Assembly: GCF_000717025.1 (NCBI RefSeq)
Contig: NZ_JNXG01000019.1
Location: 65,063 to 129,062 of the forward strand
DNA from: Streptomyces atroolivaceus
GTDB lineage: Bacteria; Actinomycetota; Actinomycetes; Streptomycetales; Streptomycetaceae
Length of the DNA: 64,000 nucleotides
Direction: 5' to 3'
Within the stretch, counting starts at the first letter, position 1. The number at the start of each line of letters is the position of its first letter. Of this stretch, positions 8,514 to 17,632 are shown in pieces. Both the position numbers and the translations under genes were made by a program. The notes under the pieces are model-generated. The model did not search any database and was not told the origin of the DNA. It saw only the letters and a list, made by a program, of their open reading frames with translations.

Positions 8514-9095
8514 ATGATCCCAGCCAATACGAGAGGGCCGGGCGGCGTCATCGTCCGCTACGGCGACACCGATGCCGCGCACGTGCTGAGCGTCTACGCC
8601 GATCTGCGCTGCCCTTACTGCAAGCGCATGGAGCTCGCCCTCGGAGCCGTGATGGAGCGGGCCGCGGACGAGGGCGGATTCGCGGTGGACCACCACTTCG
8701 GCACGTTCATCGACGACGCCGCGGGCGGCAGCGGATCCCTGGAAGCGCTGGCCGCACTGGGAGCCGCCGCCGACGAGGGACAGAAACCGTTCATGCACTA
8801 CCTGCGGGCCTTGTACGCCGATCAGCCCAGCGAGGACGTGGACGCCTTCGCCGACCGGGACAACTTGCTGCGGCTGGCCGGCGGGATCGAGGCGCTGCAC
8901 GGCGACACCTTCCGGCAGAAGGTCATGGAGCGCACCTACCTTCCCTGGGCGGCGCAGGTGTCGGCGGCCTTCGGGACGAGCGGCGTCCGGTCGACCCCGA
9001 CGGTGCTGATCGACCGCACCCCGGTCCCCGTCATCAACGCCATGGGATACGCGGTCACCCCGGAGGCCTTCCTCGCCGAGGTGACTCCCCCGTGA
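8514..9095 (+). CDS. DsbA-like thioredoxin-fold protein
   Basis: A 193-residue thioredoxin-fold protein of the DsbA/Thioredoxin_4 type. The redox motif CPYC is at residues 34-37 in VYADLRCPYCKRMELALG, and the cis-Pro loop is STPTVLIDRTPV near 160-171. There is no signal peptide or transmembrane segment, so it should be cytoplasmic, unlike exported DsbA. Family members act as thiol oxidoreductases or frnE-like disulfide isomerases; the partner is unknown. It is monocistronic between two hairpin-bounded regions. Confidence 0.88.
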   Translation: MIPANTRGPGGVIVRYGDTDAAHVLSVYADLRCPYCKRMELALGAVMERAADEGGFAVDHHFGTFIDDAAGGSGSLEALAALGAAADEGQKPFMHYLRALYADQPSEDVDAFADRDNLLRLAGGIEALHGDTFRQKVMERTYLPWAAQVSAAFGTSGVRSTPTVLIDRTPVPVINAMGYAVTPEAFLAEVTPP

Positions 9096-9177
9096 AAAGC
9101 CGGCCCGCCCGGACCGCAGGTGCCGCCAGGACCGTGCGAGTCCTCGCGGCCGTGCGCGCACTCGGGGCCGCGTGCCG

Positions 9178-9975
9178 TCAGGGCTTGCGCGCGACCCCGC
9201 CGAACATGGCCACCTCGTCGGGCAGGCCGTCGCGGCCCGGCCCGGGCCGCCACCGGCTGCACGACACCACACCGGGATCGAGGAGCTCCAGACCGTCGAA
9301 GAACCGGGTGACGTCGCGGGGCGTCCGCTGCGTCAGCTTCGGCGTGCCGTTCTCGTTCCAGAAGGCCACGGCCGCGTCCACGTCGGGCATCGACGGATCG
9401 GTGACCGTGTGGGAGAGGACGAGATGGCTCCCGGACGGCAGGGCGTCCGTCAAACGGCGGACCAGCCCGTACGCCTCGGCGTCGTCCTCGATGAAGATGA
9501 CCACTCCCAGCAGGACGAGCGCGACCGGTTCGGTGAGGTCCAGCGTCTTCGCCGCGTGCTCCAGGATCACGTCGACGTTGCGCAGGTCCTCGTCGAGGTA
9601 GTCGGTCCTGCCTTCGGGGGTGCTGGTGAGCAGGGCGCGCGCGTGGGCCAGCACCAGCGGGTCGTTGTCGACGTAGACGATGCGCGATTCCGGCGCCAGC
9701 CGCTGAGCGACCTCATGGGTGTTGTCGGCCGTCGGCAGGCCGGTGCCTATGTCGAGGAACTGCCGGATCCCGCGGTCGGCCACCAGATGGCTCACCGCCC
9801 GCCCGAGGAACAGCCGGTCCTCCCGGGCGTAGTCACCGATGCCGGGGTGCAGCGTGCGGATGTGATCACCGGCCGCCTGGTCGACGGGGTAGTTGTCCTT
9901 GCCGCCCAGCCAGTAGTTCCAGATCCGGGCGGTGTGGGGCTGCGACGTGTTGATCCGGTCCGCCTGCTCGGGCAC
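9178..9975 (-). CDS. SAM-dependent methyltransferase, DUF574 type
   Basis: A 265-residue member of the DUF574 (Methyltransf_19) family, very abundant in Streptomyces. The diagnostic N terminus TARIWNYWLGGKDNYPVD is present, followed by the SAM-binding strand FLDIGTGLPT and the acidic turn VYVDNDP. A GTG start has GGAGGAG immediately upstream. Substrates of this family are largely unknown; DUF574 genes often accompany conservons or regulators. It is followed 108 bases upstream by another leftward gene, so it may be in the same transcript. Confidence 0.92.
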   Translation of the reverse strand: MPEQADRINTSQPHTARIWNYWLGGKDNYPVDQAAGDHIRTLHPGIGDYAREDRLFLGRAVSHLVADRGIRQFLDIGTGLPTADNTHEVAQRLAPESRIVYVDNDPLVLAHARALLTSTPEGRTDYLDEDLRNVDVILEHAAKTLDLTEPVALVLLGVVIFIEDDAEAYGLVRRLTDALPSGSHLVLSHTVTDPSMPDVDAAVAFWNENGTPKLTQRTPRDVTRFFDGLELLDPGVVSCSRWRPGPGRDGLPDEVAMFGGVARKP

Positions 9976-10083
9976 TGCTCCTCCTGGAGGCGTCGGCCTG
10001 GCGCACGGTCAGCACGCAGCCTACATAGGCCCGTTACGCCCACGAGGGGAGCCCGGACCGTTCCGGGCTCCCACCCGCGGGGA

Positions 10084-10887
10084 TCAGAACACGACACGTG
10101 CCGCCATCAGCGCGGCCCGCGCCCCGGGCTCGCCCTCCAGCTCCGGACGGCCGCGCGCCGGTCGCCCCGACAGGTGCCGGGCGAAGTCGACCGCGTCGGC
10201 GTGGAGGGTGACCGTCGGGGTGCCGATGCCCAGTAGACGGCGCCCTCCCGCGGGGCCGTGGAGGTCGATCTCCGCTGCGGGGCCCGTCCAGGCGAGGGCC
10301 AGATCCAGCACCACCTGGTCCATGATCTCCCGGTCGTGCCCGTCGAGGACCAGCTCGGCACCGGTGGCGTCGCTGAGGTCCACCCGGTGCATCCAGGTGT
10401 CGCGGGCGACGATGACGTTCCCCAGGTAGTCCATCGAGTCGTCGGGCAGAGCCTTCGCCTCCGGATAGAGCCAGCTCGGCCGGATCCTGCGGCTGACGGC
10501 GGTCGGGGTGCGGCGCAGGGCGATGAGGCCCTGGGGGGCGAAGTGCGCGAGGGCGCCGATGAGTTCACGCCCCGGTACGGCCTTCCGGTCGTCGATCTGG
10601 ACCTCGTTGTGCCCGTCCAGCCGGCCGAGCTCCGGATGGGTCCGCGCGGCCTGCCGGATCCGGCGCACGGCGACCCAGGGACGGGGCAGTTCCTCGTACT
10701 GGCCGACGGTGTGGGACAGCATGTCCCGGACGGTCCAGCCGGTACAGACGGTCGGGCGCCGCCAGTCCCCGTCGGGCACCTCACGGAACGAGGAGAGCGT
10801 CGCCCGCAGCTCGGCCTCGTTGAGCAGTCGGGCCCGCGTTCGGGACGTGCGGGGGATGTCCCGGGCGGACGATGTCGTGGTGGCCAT
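10084..10887 (-). CDS. Maleylpyruvate-isomerase-family (mycothiol-dependent type) protein
   Basis: A 267-residue DinB-fold protein of the maleylpyruvate isomerase family (TIGR03083-like). The N-terminal helix carries TVCTGWTVRDMLSHTVGQYE with the first metal-ligand histidine, and RDTWMHRVDLSDATG near the middle supplies the second. Family members use a divalent metal and often mycothiol. The real substrate is unknown; no gentisate pathway gene is nearby. ATG with GGGAGG upstream at 8 bases. Confidence 0.85.
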   Translation of the reverse strand: MATTTSSARDIPRTSRTRARLLNEAELRATLSSFREVPDGDWRRPTVCTGWTVRDMLSHTVGQYEELPRPWVAVRRIRQAARTHPELGRLDGHNEVQIDDRKAVPGRELIGALAHFAPQGLIALRRTPTAVSRRIRPSWLYPEAKALPDDSMDYLGNVIVARDTWMHRVDLSDATGAELVLDGHDREIMDQVVLDLALAWTGPAAEIDLHGPAGGRRLLGIGTPTVTLHADAVDFARHLSGRPARGRPELEGEPGARAALMAARVVF

Positions 10888-11016
10888 GGGCGCGCCTCCC
10901 GTCTCCCGTAGCCCACGCTACGCCGCCGGGCGGCGCCCCGCCCTGCCCTGCGGGCCGCCGAAACAGGGGGGCTAACCCCAATGACCGGGGCGCCCGGCCT
11001 TCGTACCGTGAGGCGT

Positions 11017-11433
11017 ATGGAAGCCCGTGACCCTGAGCTCAGGCGAGAGCTCGACGCCACCCTGAAGGCCCGCAGCGAACTGGGGCCGGAGTACGAGTCC
11101 GCACTCATCGACTCGTTCCTGGAGAAGGTCGAGCAGAGGCTCGCCGGCACGAACGACCAACGGACGAGGCGACAGCTCGCCGAGCAGCAGATGGCCGCCG
11201 CCCGCGGCGTGCGGCCCGCCCCGCCGGCCGGGAACTTCGGGGAGCGGTTCGGCTTCGGGGTCGCCTCGCTGGTCCTGGCCGTCCCCCTGTCCGCGATCGG
11301 CGTCGCGAACGCGGGGATCAAGGGGCTCGTCGTGGCCTGGCTGGGGATCGTCGGCGTGAACGCCGTGCACGCCGCCCGCGGGTGGCCGTGGTCCACGAGC
11401 AGGCGGCGGGCCTCGTCCGACTGGGACGGCTGA
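11017..11433 (+). CDS. Hypothetical membrane protein with N-terminal helical domain
   Basis: A 138-residue protein: a charged helical N-terminal half (RELDATLKARSELGPEYESA, then FLEKVEQRLAG), a linker, then two hydrophobic stretches (VASLVLAVPLSAIGVANAGI and GLVVAWLGIVGVNAVHAARG). The N-terminal part resembles a motif common in Streptomyces integral membrane proteins. Function unknown. Confidence 0.7.
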   Translation: MEARDPELRRELDATLKARSELGPEYESALIDSFLEKVEQRLAGTNDQRTRRQLAEQQMAAARGVRPAPPAGNFGERFGFGVASLVLAVPLSAIGVANAGIKGLVVAWLGIVGVNAVHAARGWPWSTSRRRASSDWDG

Positions 11434-11479
11434 GCCTGCCGGGGTGACCGGGACGGGCTGGTTTCCGCGCATGAATAAT

Positions 11480-11536
11480 CGCGGGGACCGCCGCACCCCC
11501 GGTTGCCCAGGGGGCGGGACGACGGCGGTCCCCGCG
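11480..11536. terminator. Strong bidirectional hairpin terminator
   Basis: A perfect 14-bp inverted repeat, CGCGGGGACCGCCG (11480-11493) and CGGCGGTCCCCGCG (11523-11536), with a second G/C-rich hairpin possible in the loop. It lies between the convergent membrane-protein gene and cystathionine beta-synthase. The rest of the 304-base gap shows nothing else. Confidence 0.8.
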
Positions 11537-11737
11537 AGGGACGCGGTCCCGGGTCAGGGCCGGGTGCCGCGTCCAGGCGACGGTGGAGGTCCGGGAGCCG
11601 CTCCGTAGTCCGTGTCGCCGTTCGTGGTGCCGGCGGGTTCCCCCGCCGACACCCCTTACTGTGCCGGAGCCGTGTTAAGCCGGTGCTGCGTCGACGTGTC
11701 GCGCTCGTACCGTTTGTGCGAAGCCCGGAAAACGGCG

Positions 11738-13141
11738 TTACTGCTTGGGAGCCGCGCCCTTCGCCAGGAAGGCCAGCAGGTCCTGCCTGCTCACGACGCC
11801 CGTCGGCTTGCCCTCGACGAGGACGATCGCCGCGTCGGCGCCGTCCGTGCCACCGAGCACGGCCATCAGGTCCTCGACCGGCTCCCCCGAGCCGACCTGC
11901 GGCAGCGGGGCCGACATGTGCTTCTCCAGCGGGTCGGACAGCGTGGCCCGCTGGGTGAACAGCGCGTCGAGGAGCTGACGCTCCACGACGGATCCGATGA
12001 CCTCGGCGGCCATCACGTCGGGGTGCCCCGCGCCCGGCTTCACGATCGGCATCTGGGAGACGCCGTACTCGCGCAGCACGTCGATGGCCTCGCCGACCGT
12101 CTCCTCGGGGTGCATGTGGACGAGTGAGGGGAGCGGGCCGTCCTTGAAGTCGAGCACCGCGCCGACCCGGGCCGAGGGACCGGCGTCCTCGAGGAAGCCG
12201 TAGTCGGCCATCCACTCGTCGTTGAAGATCTTGCTCATGTAGCCGCGGCCGCTGTCCGGCAGCAGGACGACCACCACGTCCTCGGGGCCGAGGCGCTCGG
12301 CGACCTCCAGGGCCGCGACGACCGCCATACCGCAGGAACCTCCGACGAGCAGGCCCTCCTCCTTGGCGAGGCGGCGGGTCATCTGGAAGGAGTCCTTGTC
12401 CGAGACCGCGACGATCTCGTCCGTGACCGTGCGGTCGTAGGCGCTCGGCCAGAAGTCCTCGCCGACCCCCTCCACGAGGTAGGGACGGCCGGAGCCGCCG
12501 GAGTAGACGGACCCCTCCGGGTCCGCGCCGACGACCCGCACGCGGTTCTCGCTGATCTCCTTGAGATAGCGGCCCGTACCGGTGATGGTCCCGCCGGTGC
12601 CGACGCCCGCGACGAAGTGGGTGATCCGCCCGTCCGTCTGCTCCCAGAGCTCGGGACCCGTGGTCTCGTAGTGCGACCGCGGGTTGTTGGGGTTGGAGTA
12701 CTGGTCGGGCTTCCAGGCTCCCGGCGTCTCACGGACCAGGCGGTCGGAGACGTTGTAGTACGAGTCCGGGTGCTCGGGGTCTACGGCCGTCGGGCAGACG
12801 ACGACCTCCGCACCGTATGCGCGCAGGACGTTGATCTTGTCCGTGGACACCTTGTCCGGGCAGACGAAGACGCACTTGTAGCCCTTCTGCTGGGCGACGA
12901 TCGCGAGGCCCACACCGGTGTTGCCACTGGTGGGCTCGACGATCGTGCCGCCGGGCTTCAGCTCACCGCTCTGCTCGGCGGCCTCGATCATGCGCAGCGC
13001 GATGCGGTCCTTCACCGAACCGCCGGGGTTGAAGTACTCGACCTTGGCCAGGACCGTCGCCTGAATGCCTGCCGACACATTGCGCAGCCTGACGAGCGGG
13101 GTGTTGCCGACAAGACTGATCATCGAATCGTGGAATTGCAC
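11738..13141 (-). CDS. cbs: Cystathionine beta-synthase
   Basis: A 467-residue PLP enzyme that condenses serine and homocysteine to cystathionine (reverse transsulfuration). The catalytic domain has the Schiff-base lysine in NPGGSVKDR (Lys44), TSGNTG at 71-76 and the phosphate-binding loop GTGGT at 181-185. The C-terminal 130 residues are a pair of CBS domains, which separates it from plain cysteine synthase. There is no N-terminal haem domain. I chose GTG 13141, preceded by GGAG at 6 bases; the upstream in-frame sequence does not look coding. It is divergent from the SGNH hydrolase. Confidence 0.93.
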   Translation of the reverse strand: MQFHDSMISLVGNTPLVRLRNVSAGIQATVLAKVEYFNPGGSVKDRIALRMIEAAEQSGELKPGGTIVEPTSGNTGVGLAIVAQQKGYKCVFVCPDKVSTDKINVLRAYGAEVVVCPTAVDPEHPDSYYNVSDRLVRETPGAWKPDQYSNPNNPRSHYETTGPELWEQTDGRITHFVAGVGTGGTITGTGRYLKEISENRVRVVGADPEGSVYSGGSGRPYLVEGVGEDFWPSAYDRTVTDEIVAVSDKDSFQMTRRLAKEEGLLVGGSCGMAVVAALEVAERLGPEDVVVVLLPDSGRGYMSKIFNDEWMADYGFLEDAGPSARVGAVLDFKDGPLPSLVHMHPEETVGEAIDVLREYGVSQMPIVKPGAGHPDVMAAEVIGSVVERQLLDALFTQRATLSDPLEKHMSAPLPQVGSGEPVEDLMAVLGGTDGADAAIVLVEGKPTGVVSRQDLLAFLAKGAAPKQ

Positions 13142-13281
13142 CGTGTACTCCGGGGTCTCCGTGGGTGTCAGGCAAGAGTATGCGTACGGGCACGAGATTG
13201 GACGAAGCGATTGAGCTACGCCCTCCACGGGGCAGGTAGTGCTGTGAACGGCTGTGCGGCACGGAGGAGGTGGACCGGACT

Positions 13282-14340
13282 GTGTCGAGAGCGAGGGTGG
13301 CACGGCGGATCGCTGCGGGTGCGGCGTACGGGGGCGGCAGCGTCGGGCTGATCGGCGCGGCGACGGTGGGCCTGGTGCTGGCCGAGGTGCAGCTGGCCAA
13401 GCGGCTGGTGGGCGGGGGGAAGGCACCGGTCCCACCGAGTGCGGACGGCCGGTACGGGGTGGCCTTCGCCGGTCCCGCCGACCCGTTGCGCTTCGTCCTG
13501 CTCGGCGACTCGACCGCCGCCGGCCAGGGCGTGCGCAGGGCCGGACAGACCCCGGGGGCGCTGCTGGCCTCCGGGCTGGCGGCGGTGGCCGAGCGCCCGG
13601 TGGATTTCCGCAACGTGGCCCTGCCGGGCGCCCGGTCGGACGATCTGGAGCGGCAGGTCTCCCTGGTGCTGGCGGATCGGGCAGGAGTGCCCGACGTCTG
13701 CGTGATCATGATCGGTGCGAACGACGTGACCCACCGGATGCCGGCGACGCAGTCGGTGCGCTGCCTCAGCACGGCCGTACGGCGCCTGCGCACGGCCGGC
13801 GCGGAGGTGGTCGTGGGCACCTGTCCGGACCTGGGCACCATCGAGCCGGTCTACCAGCCGTTGCGGTGGCTGGCCCGGCGGGTGAGCCGGCAGCTGGCGG
13901 CGGCCCAGACGATCGGCGCGGTGGAACAGGGCGGACGGACGGTCTCGCTGGGTGACCTGCTCGGCCCGGAGTTCGAGGCGAACCCCCGCGAGCTCTTCGG
14001 CCCCGACAACTACCACCCCTCGGCCGAGGGGTACGCGACCGCCGCCATGGCGATGCTGCCGACCGTGTGCGCGGCCCTCGGCCTGTGGCCGGAGTCCGAC
14101 CGCCTGGACGGCTCGCGGCGCGAGGGCATGCTGCCGGTGGCCAAGGCCGCCTCCAGGGCCGCGCGGGAGGCGGGCACCGAGGTGACGGCGGCACGGGCGC
14201 CGTGGGCCCTGCTCAAGCACCGCAGGCGCCGGCGCCTGCCCGCGCACACCGAACCGGTGCCGCACGAGGACACGGACACGGGAACGGACAGCGGCCGCGG
14301 GCCCGGGCACGGGTCGGGGGCGACGTGGCGGCGGGCCTGA
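13282..14340 (+). CDS. SGNH/GDSL-family hydrolase, membrane-anchored
   Basis: A 352-residue esterase or lipase-like protein. A signal-anchor covers about residues 8-34. The four SGNH blocks are visible: LLGDSTAAGQG (Ser76), NVALPGARSDDL, IMIGANDVTH and the Asp-His pair in DNYHPSAEGY. The C-terminal 70 residues are basic, then acidic and low-complexity. GTG 13282 has GGAGGAGG about 11 bases upstream; the GTG at 13270 would overlap that site. The substrate is unknown. Confidence 0.88.
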   Translation: MSRARVARRIAAGAAYGGGSVGLIGAATVGLVLAEVQLAKRLVGGGKAPVPPSADGRYGVAFAGPADPLRFVLLGDSTAAGQGVRRAGQTPGALLASGLAAVAERPVDFRNVALPGARSDDLERQVSLVLADRAGVPDVCVIMIGANDVTHRMPATQSVRCLSTAVRRLRTAGAEVVVGTCPDLGTIEPVYQPLRWLARRVSRQLAAAQTIGAVEQGGRTVSLGDLLGPEFEANPRELFGPDNYHPSAEGYATAAMAMLPTVCAALGLWPESDRLDGSRREGMLPVAKAASRAAREAGTEVTAARAPWALLKHRRRRRLPAHTEPVPHEDTDTGTDSGRGPGHGSGATWRRA

Positions 14341-14497
14341 CCGCGCCACCCCTGCGGGGGAACAATGCGGGCGACTGAGCGGTTGCTTAGAAAAGAGGTC
14401 CGCATCACATCGCCTGTCGGGTGACCTCAGCTGTACGTCCGGGTAACTTCCAAGGCAGCCCAGCCTTCCTGCCTTCCAGCCCTCATGGAGCCGCGTG

Positions 14498-15718
14498 ATG
14501 CCCGAAGCCGTGATCGTCTCTGCTGCCCGTTCGCCCATCGGCCGGGCCTTCAAGGGGTCCCTCAAGGATCTGCGCGCCGACGACCTGACCGCGACGATCA
14601 TCCAGACGGCGCTGGCCAAGGTCCCCGAGCTGGACCCGAAGGACATCGACGACCTGATGCTCGGCTGCGGCCTTCCCGGCGGCGAGCAGGGCAACAACCT
14701 GGGCCGCATCATCGCCGTACAGATGGGGATGGACCACCTCCCCGGCTGTACGGTCACCCGTTACTGCTCGTCCTCCCTGCAGACCAGCCGCATGGCGCTG
14801 CACGCCATCAAGGCCGGCGAGGGCGACGTCTTCATCTCCGCCGGTGTCGAGATGGTGTCCCGCTTCGCGAAGGGCAACTCCGACAGCCTGCCGGACACGC
14901 ACAACCCGCTCTTCGCCGACGCCGAGGCCCGCACCGCCGCCCGGGCGGAGCAGGAGGGCACGAGCTGGACCGACCCGCGCGAGGAGGGCCTCGTCCCGGA
15001 CGCGTACATCGCGATGGGGCAGACCGCCGAGAACCTGGCCCGGATCAAGGGCGTCACCCGCCAGGACATGGACGAGTTCGGCGTCCGGTCGCAGAACCTC
15101 GCCGAGGAAGCCATCAAGAACGGCTTCTGGGAGCGCGAGATCACCCCCGTGACCACGCCGGACGGCACGGTCGTCTCGAAGGACGACGGCCCCCGCGCGG
15201 GCGTCACCCTGGAGGGCGTCCAGGGCCTGAAGCCGGTGTTCCGCCCCGACGGACTCGTCACCGCGGCCAACTGCTGCCCGCTCAACGACGGCGCCGCCGC
15301 ACTCGTGATCATGTCCGACACCAAGGCGCGCGAGCTGGGCCTCACCCCGCTGGCCCGCATCGTGTCCACCGGCGTCTCCGGCCTCTCCCCCGAGATCATG
15401 GGCTACGGACCGGTCGAGGCCAGCAAGCAGGCGCTCAAGCGCGCCGGTCTGACCGTCGACGACATCGACCTGGCCGAGATCAACGAGGCGTTCGCCGCCC
15501 AGGTCATCCCGTCCTACAGGGACCTCGGTCTGCCGCTGGACAAGGTCAACGTCAACGGTGGCGCGATCGCCGTCGGCCACCCCTTCGGCATGACGGGTGC
15601 ACGCATCACCGGCACCCTGATCAACAGCCTGCAGTTCCACGACAAGCAGTTCGGCCTGGAGACGATGTGCGTGGGCGGCGGCCAGGGCATGGCCATGGTC
15701 ATCGAGCGGCTGAGCTGA
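14498..15718 (+). CDS. Thiolase (acetyl-CoA C-acetyltransferase)
   Basis: A 406-residue thiolase that condenses or cleaves acyl-CoA units. The nucleophilic cysteine is Cys90 in [12 protein letters not shown], the catalytic histidine is in [16 protein letters not shown] and the second cysteine in [14 protein letters not shown]. The residue after CSS is serine where many thiolases have glycine. ATG 14498 follows a GTG codon directly and has GGAG at 7 bases. It is monocistronic; biosynthetic and degradative roles cannot be told apart from sequence alone. Confidence 0.95.
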   Translation: MPEAVIVSAARSPIGRAFKGSLKDLRADDLTATIIQTALAKVPELDPKDIDDLMLGCGLPGGEQGNNLGRIIAVQMGMDHLPGCTVTRYCSSSLQTSRMALHAIKAGEGDVFISAGVEMVSRFAKGNSDSLPDTHNPLFADAEARTAARAEQEGTSWTDPREEGLVPDAYIAMGQTAENLARIKGVTRQDMDEFGVRSQNLAEEAIKNGFWEREITPVTTPDGTVVSKDDGPRAGVTLEGVQGLKPVFRPDGLVTAANCCPLNDGAAALVIMSDTKARELGLTPLARIVSTGVSGLSPEIMGYGPVEASKQALKRAGLTVDDIDLAEINEAFAAQVIPSYRDLGLPLDKVNVNGGAIAVGHPFGMTGARITGTLINSLQFHDKQFGLETMCVGGGQGMAMVIERLS

Positions 15719-16035
15719 GCCGCAGCGGAGGGTAGGGGCCGCCCGAGGAACGAGGGCGGCACCTGCCCGCAGCGCAGGCGAAGCGAGCCGCAGAGACGCG
15801 CGGTGGCGTCGGCGAACGGCCCCGCCCCTCCCGCGCGAGGGCCGTGTTGAACCGGCCGAGCTCCGATCGTGACTGAATCTCCCCCAGGATGTGATCTGCG
15901 TCCCGGGGGAGAGTCGTTCTCGCAGGTCACACCCGCCCCAGGGCTGAACAGCGGGCCCAAAGACCTGTCCAATTCGTGACGTAATGCACTGACAGCAGGT
16001 ACCGGTACAAGACAAGCTGATGTAGGAAGTCGGGG
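15719..16035. other. Intergenic region with hairpin
   Basis: A 317-base gap. It holds an inverted repeat TCTCCCCC (15878-15885) / GGGGGAGA (15905-15912), a possible terminator for the thiolase, and an A/T-richer stretch from about 15970 that probably contains the promoter of the next gene. No small gene is apparent. Confidence 0.5.
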
Positions 16036-16911
16036 GTGTCGATTGAAACCGGGAGTATGTCAGTGAGCGCCATGCCGTTTGCCCTGTTGCTGACCACCGC
16101 CGCTGCCACGGCCGTCGGCGCCGCCGCTCTGCACGCTGCTCACGGGCTGCGCAAGCAGGTCACAGCCCTGCGCACGGAGCTGGCGGAAGGACGAAGTCTT
16201 CACGCGTCCGTGCCCGAGCAGCTGAACCGGAGCACCGGCTCCCCCGCCGAGGAGATACGCGCGGCCGTCGCCGACGCCCTCGCCGAGGAACGGGAGCGCG
16301 AGCTCGCGGAGGCCCGCGCCTTCTGGGCGGCCCAGGAGGCACGCGACGCCTCCGACGCCCCGTCGCTGCTGGGCGGGCTCGGCGAGGACGCCCCGTTCTT
16401 CATGCCCCGGCAGAGCGACTTCGCGGGCCTGGAGGCGATGGACCTCGAAGCGGGTGACGCCCTGGACGAGCTCGCGGAGCTGGCAGAGCTCACCGACATG
16501 CCCGAGGTCACCGGGTACGCGGAGTACGCCGAGGACTCCGCCGAGCTGGCCGCGGCCCGTCGCCGTCACCCCTCGCACCCGGACTTCGTGCCGGTCCAGA
16601 CACCCGTGGTCACCGACCATGAGCGTACCGTGAACCGCCTGGAGCGGCTCGCCGATACGGCCACGGAGCTCACCGACGTGCGCCCCGGCCCCCTCGGGAC
16701 CCTCGATGTCTACGTCTTCGCCGACGGCACCACGCTCTGTATGACCCCGGGCCACCGGGAGACCGCCGAGCGGCTCGCCGACTCGCTGCGCTCCGGTGAG
16801 CAGCCGGTGCTGCTGGGCGGTTCCGGGGTCTCTGGCGCCTACGCGCTGACGTTCTCGTGCGGCAAGGAGAACGTCTACATCCTCGCCGACCGCGTCATCG
16901 CCTCGTTCTAG
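16036..16911 (+). CDS. Hypothetical membrane-anchored protein
   Basis: About 291 residues: one N-terminal transmembrane helix ([21 protein letters not shown]), a charged coiled-coil-like stretch, an acidic central region (about residues 110-180) and a compact C-terminal domain that alternates strands and ends in [19 protein letters not shown]. Starts at 16036 (GTG with AGGAAG upstream), 16057 (ATG) and 16063 (GTG with GGGAG at 7 bases) are all possible. Its stop codon overlaps that of the convergent gene within the palindrome CTAG. I do not recognise a named family. Confidence 0.75.
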   Translation: MSIETGSMSVSAMPFALLLTTAAATAVGAAALHAAHGLRKQVTALRTELAEGRSLHASVPEQLNRSTGSPAEEIRAAVADALAEERERELAEARAFWAAQEARDASDAPSLLGGLGEDAPFFMPRQSDFAGLEAMDLEAGDALDELAELAELTDMPEVTGYAEYAEDSAELAAARRRHPSHPDFVPVQTPVVTDHERTVNRLERLADTATELTDVRPGPLGTLDVYVFADGTTLCMTPGHRETAERLADSLRSGEQPVLLGGSGVSGAYALTFSCGKENVYILADRVIASF

Positions 16912-17237
16912 CGCGGCCCGGGTGCGAAGGCCCGCGCCGCCGCCTCCTCGACACGACGCACGGCCTCGTCCAGCTCCTGGGACGAGGCCGTTTCCAGTGC
17001 GACGGCCAGGTCGCGTCCCGCGACGGCGAGCTGGTCACCCACCGCGAATATCCCGACGTCCGGCATGGTCCTCGGCTCCCGGTCCGGCGCTTCGGCGCGC
17101 TGGGCCCTGGCGGACAGCTCCCTCGCCGTCTCCAGGGCCTCGGCGGCCACGCCACGCTGCAGCCGGCTCTGCGGGGTGCTCCGCAGGCGGTCGGCGAATC
17201 GGTCCACGGCGGTGATCAGGGGCGTCGTATCGAGCAC
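16908..17237 (-). CDS. Small conserved-looking hypothetical protein
   Basis: A 109-residue, mostly alpha-helical protein without membrane segments. Its composition and third-position GC are those of a coding frame, but no family is recognised. GTG start with a weak site. It is convergent with the membrane-anchored protein; the two stop codons (TAG on each strand) share four bases. Confidence 0.6.
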   Translation of the reverse strand: MLDTTPLITAVDRFADRLRSTPQSRLQRGVAAEALETARELSARAQRAEAPDREPRTMPDVGIFAVGDQLAVAGRDLAVALETASSQELDEAVRRVEEAAARAFAPGPR

Positions 17238-17263
17238 GCCGTGACCCTACGCGCCCCCACCGC

Positions 17264-17574
17264 ATGGTTGCCAACACGTGCTCGGGCACGGTGTCGGTAA
17301 GGACCAGCACCGCGTACCGCGTCGGAGACGGGCCTCAGGTCTTCTGCGAAGAAACCCGTCACAACCTGCTCTCCCGGATCCCCGGTCGCACCGGCCGCGA
17401 CATCGCGGACTGGCTCCGCACCGTCGACGAAGGCCCCTCCCTCCTCCGCTTCGAGGAGAAGGGCAGCCGGCTGCGGGGCGAACACGACCTCGCCTACGGC
17501 CACGCCAAGGCGATCATTCACGAGTACGACCTGAGACGGGCCGCGCGGAAGCTCCTTTCGACCGCGCCCCTCAA
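17264..17574 (+). pseudogene. DUF4287-type protein, apparently decayed (no stop before terminator)
   Basis: The frame encodes a recognisable DUF4287-like domain: VFCEETRHNLLSRIPGRTGR, then DIADWLRTVDEGPSLLRFEE and LRGEHDLAYGHAKAIIHEYD ending in RRAARKLL. From memory, homologues are about 75-80 residues, start with Met-Pro/Ser-Gln-Val-Phe and stop right after RRAARKLL. Here neither a start codon at the expected place nor a stop after KLL is present; the frame stays open through the downstream 20-bp hairpin. Possible starts are ATG 17264 and GTG 17291. Either this is a pseudogene with lost ends or a sequencing frameshift has removed the stop. Confidence 0.6.
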
Positions 17575-17617
17575 CGACGGAACGGCCCGCAGGCGCTGCC
17601 TGCGGGCCGTTCCGTCG
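17575..17617. terminator. Very strong bidirectional terminator
   Basis: A perfect 20-bp inverted repeat (17575-17594 pairing with 17598-17617) around a 3-base loop GCT. It lies just before the end of the convergent Bax1-like gene and serves both directions. Confidence 0.9.
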
Positions 17618-17632
17618 TCGTGCGTACGGGGG

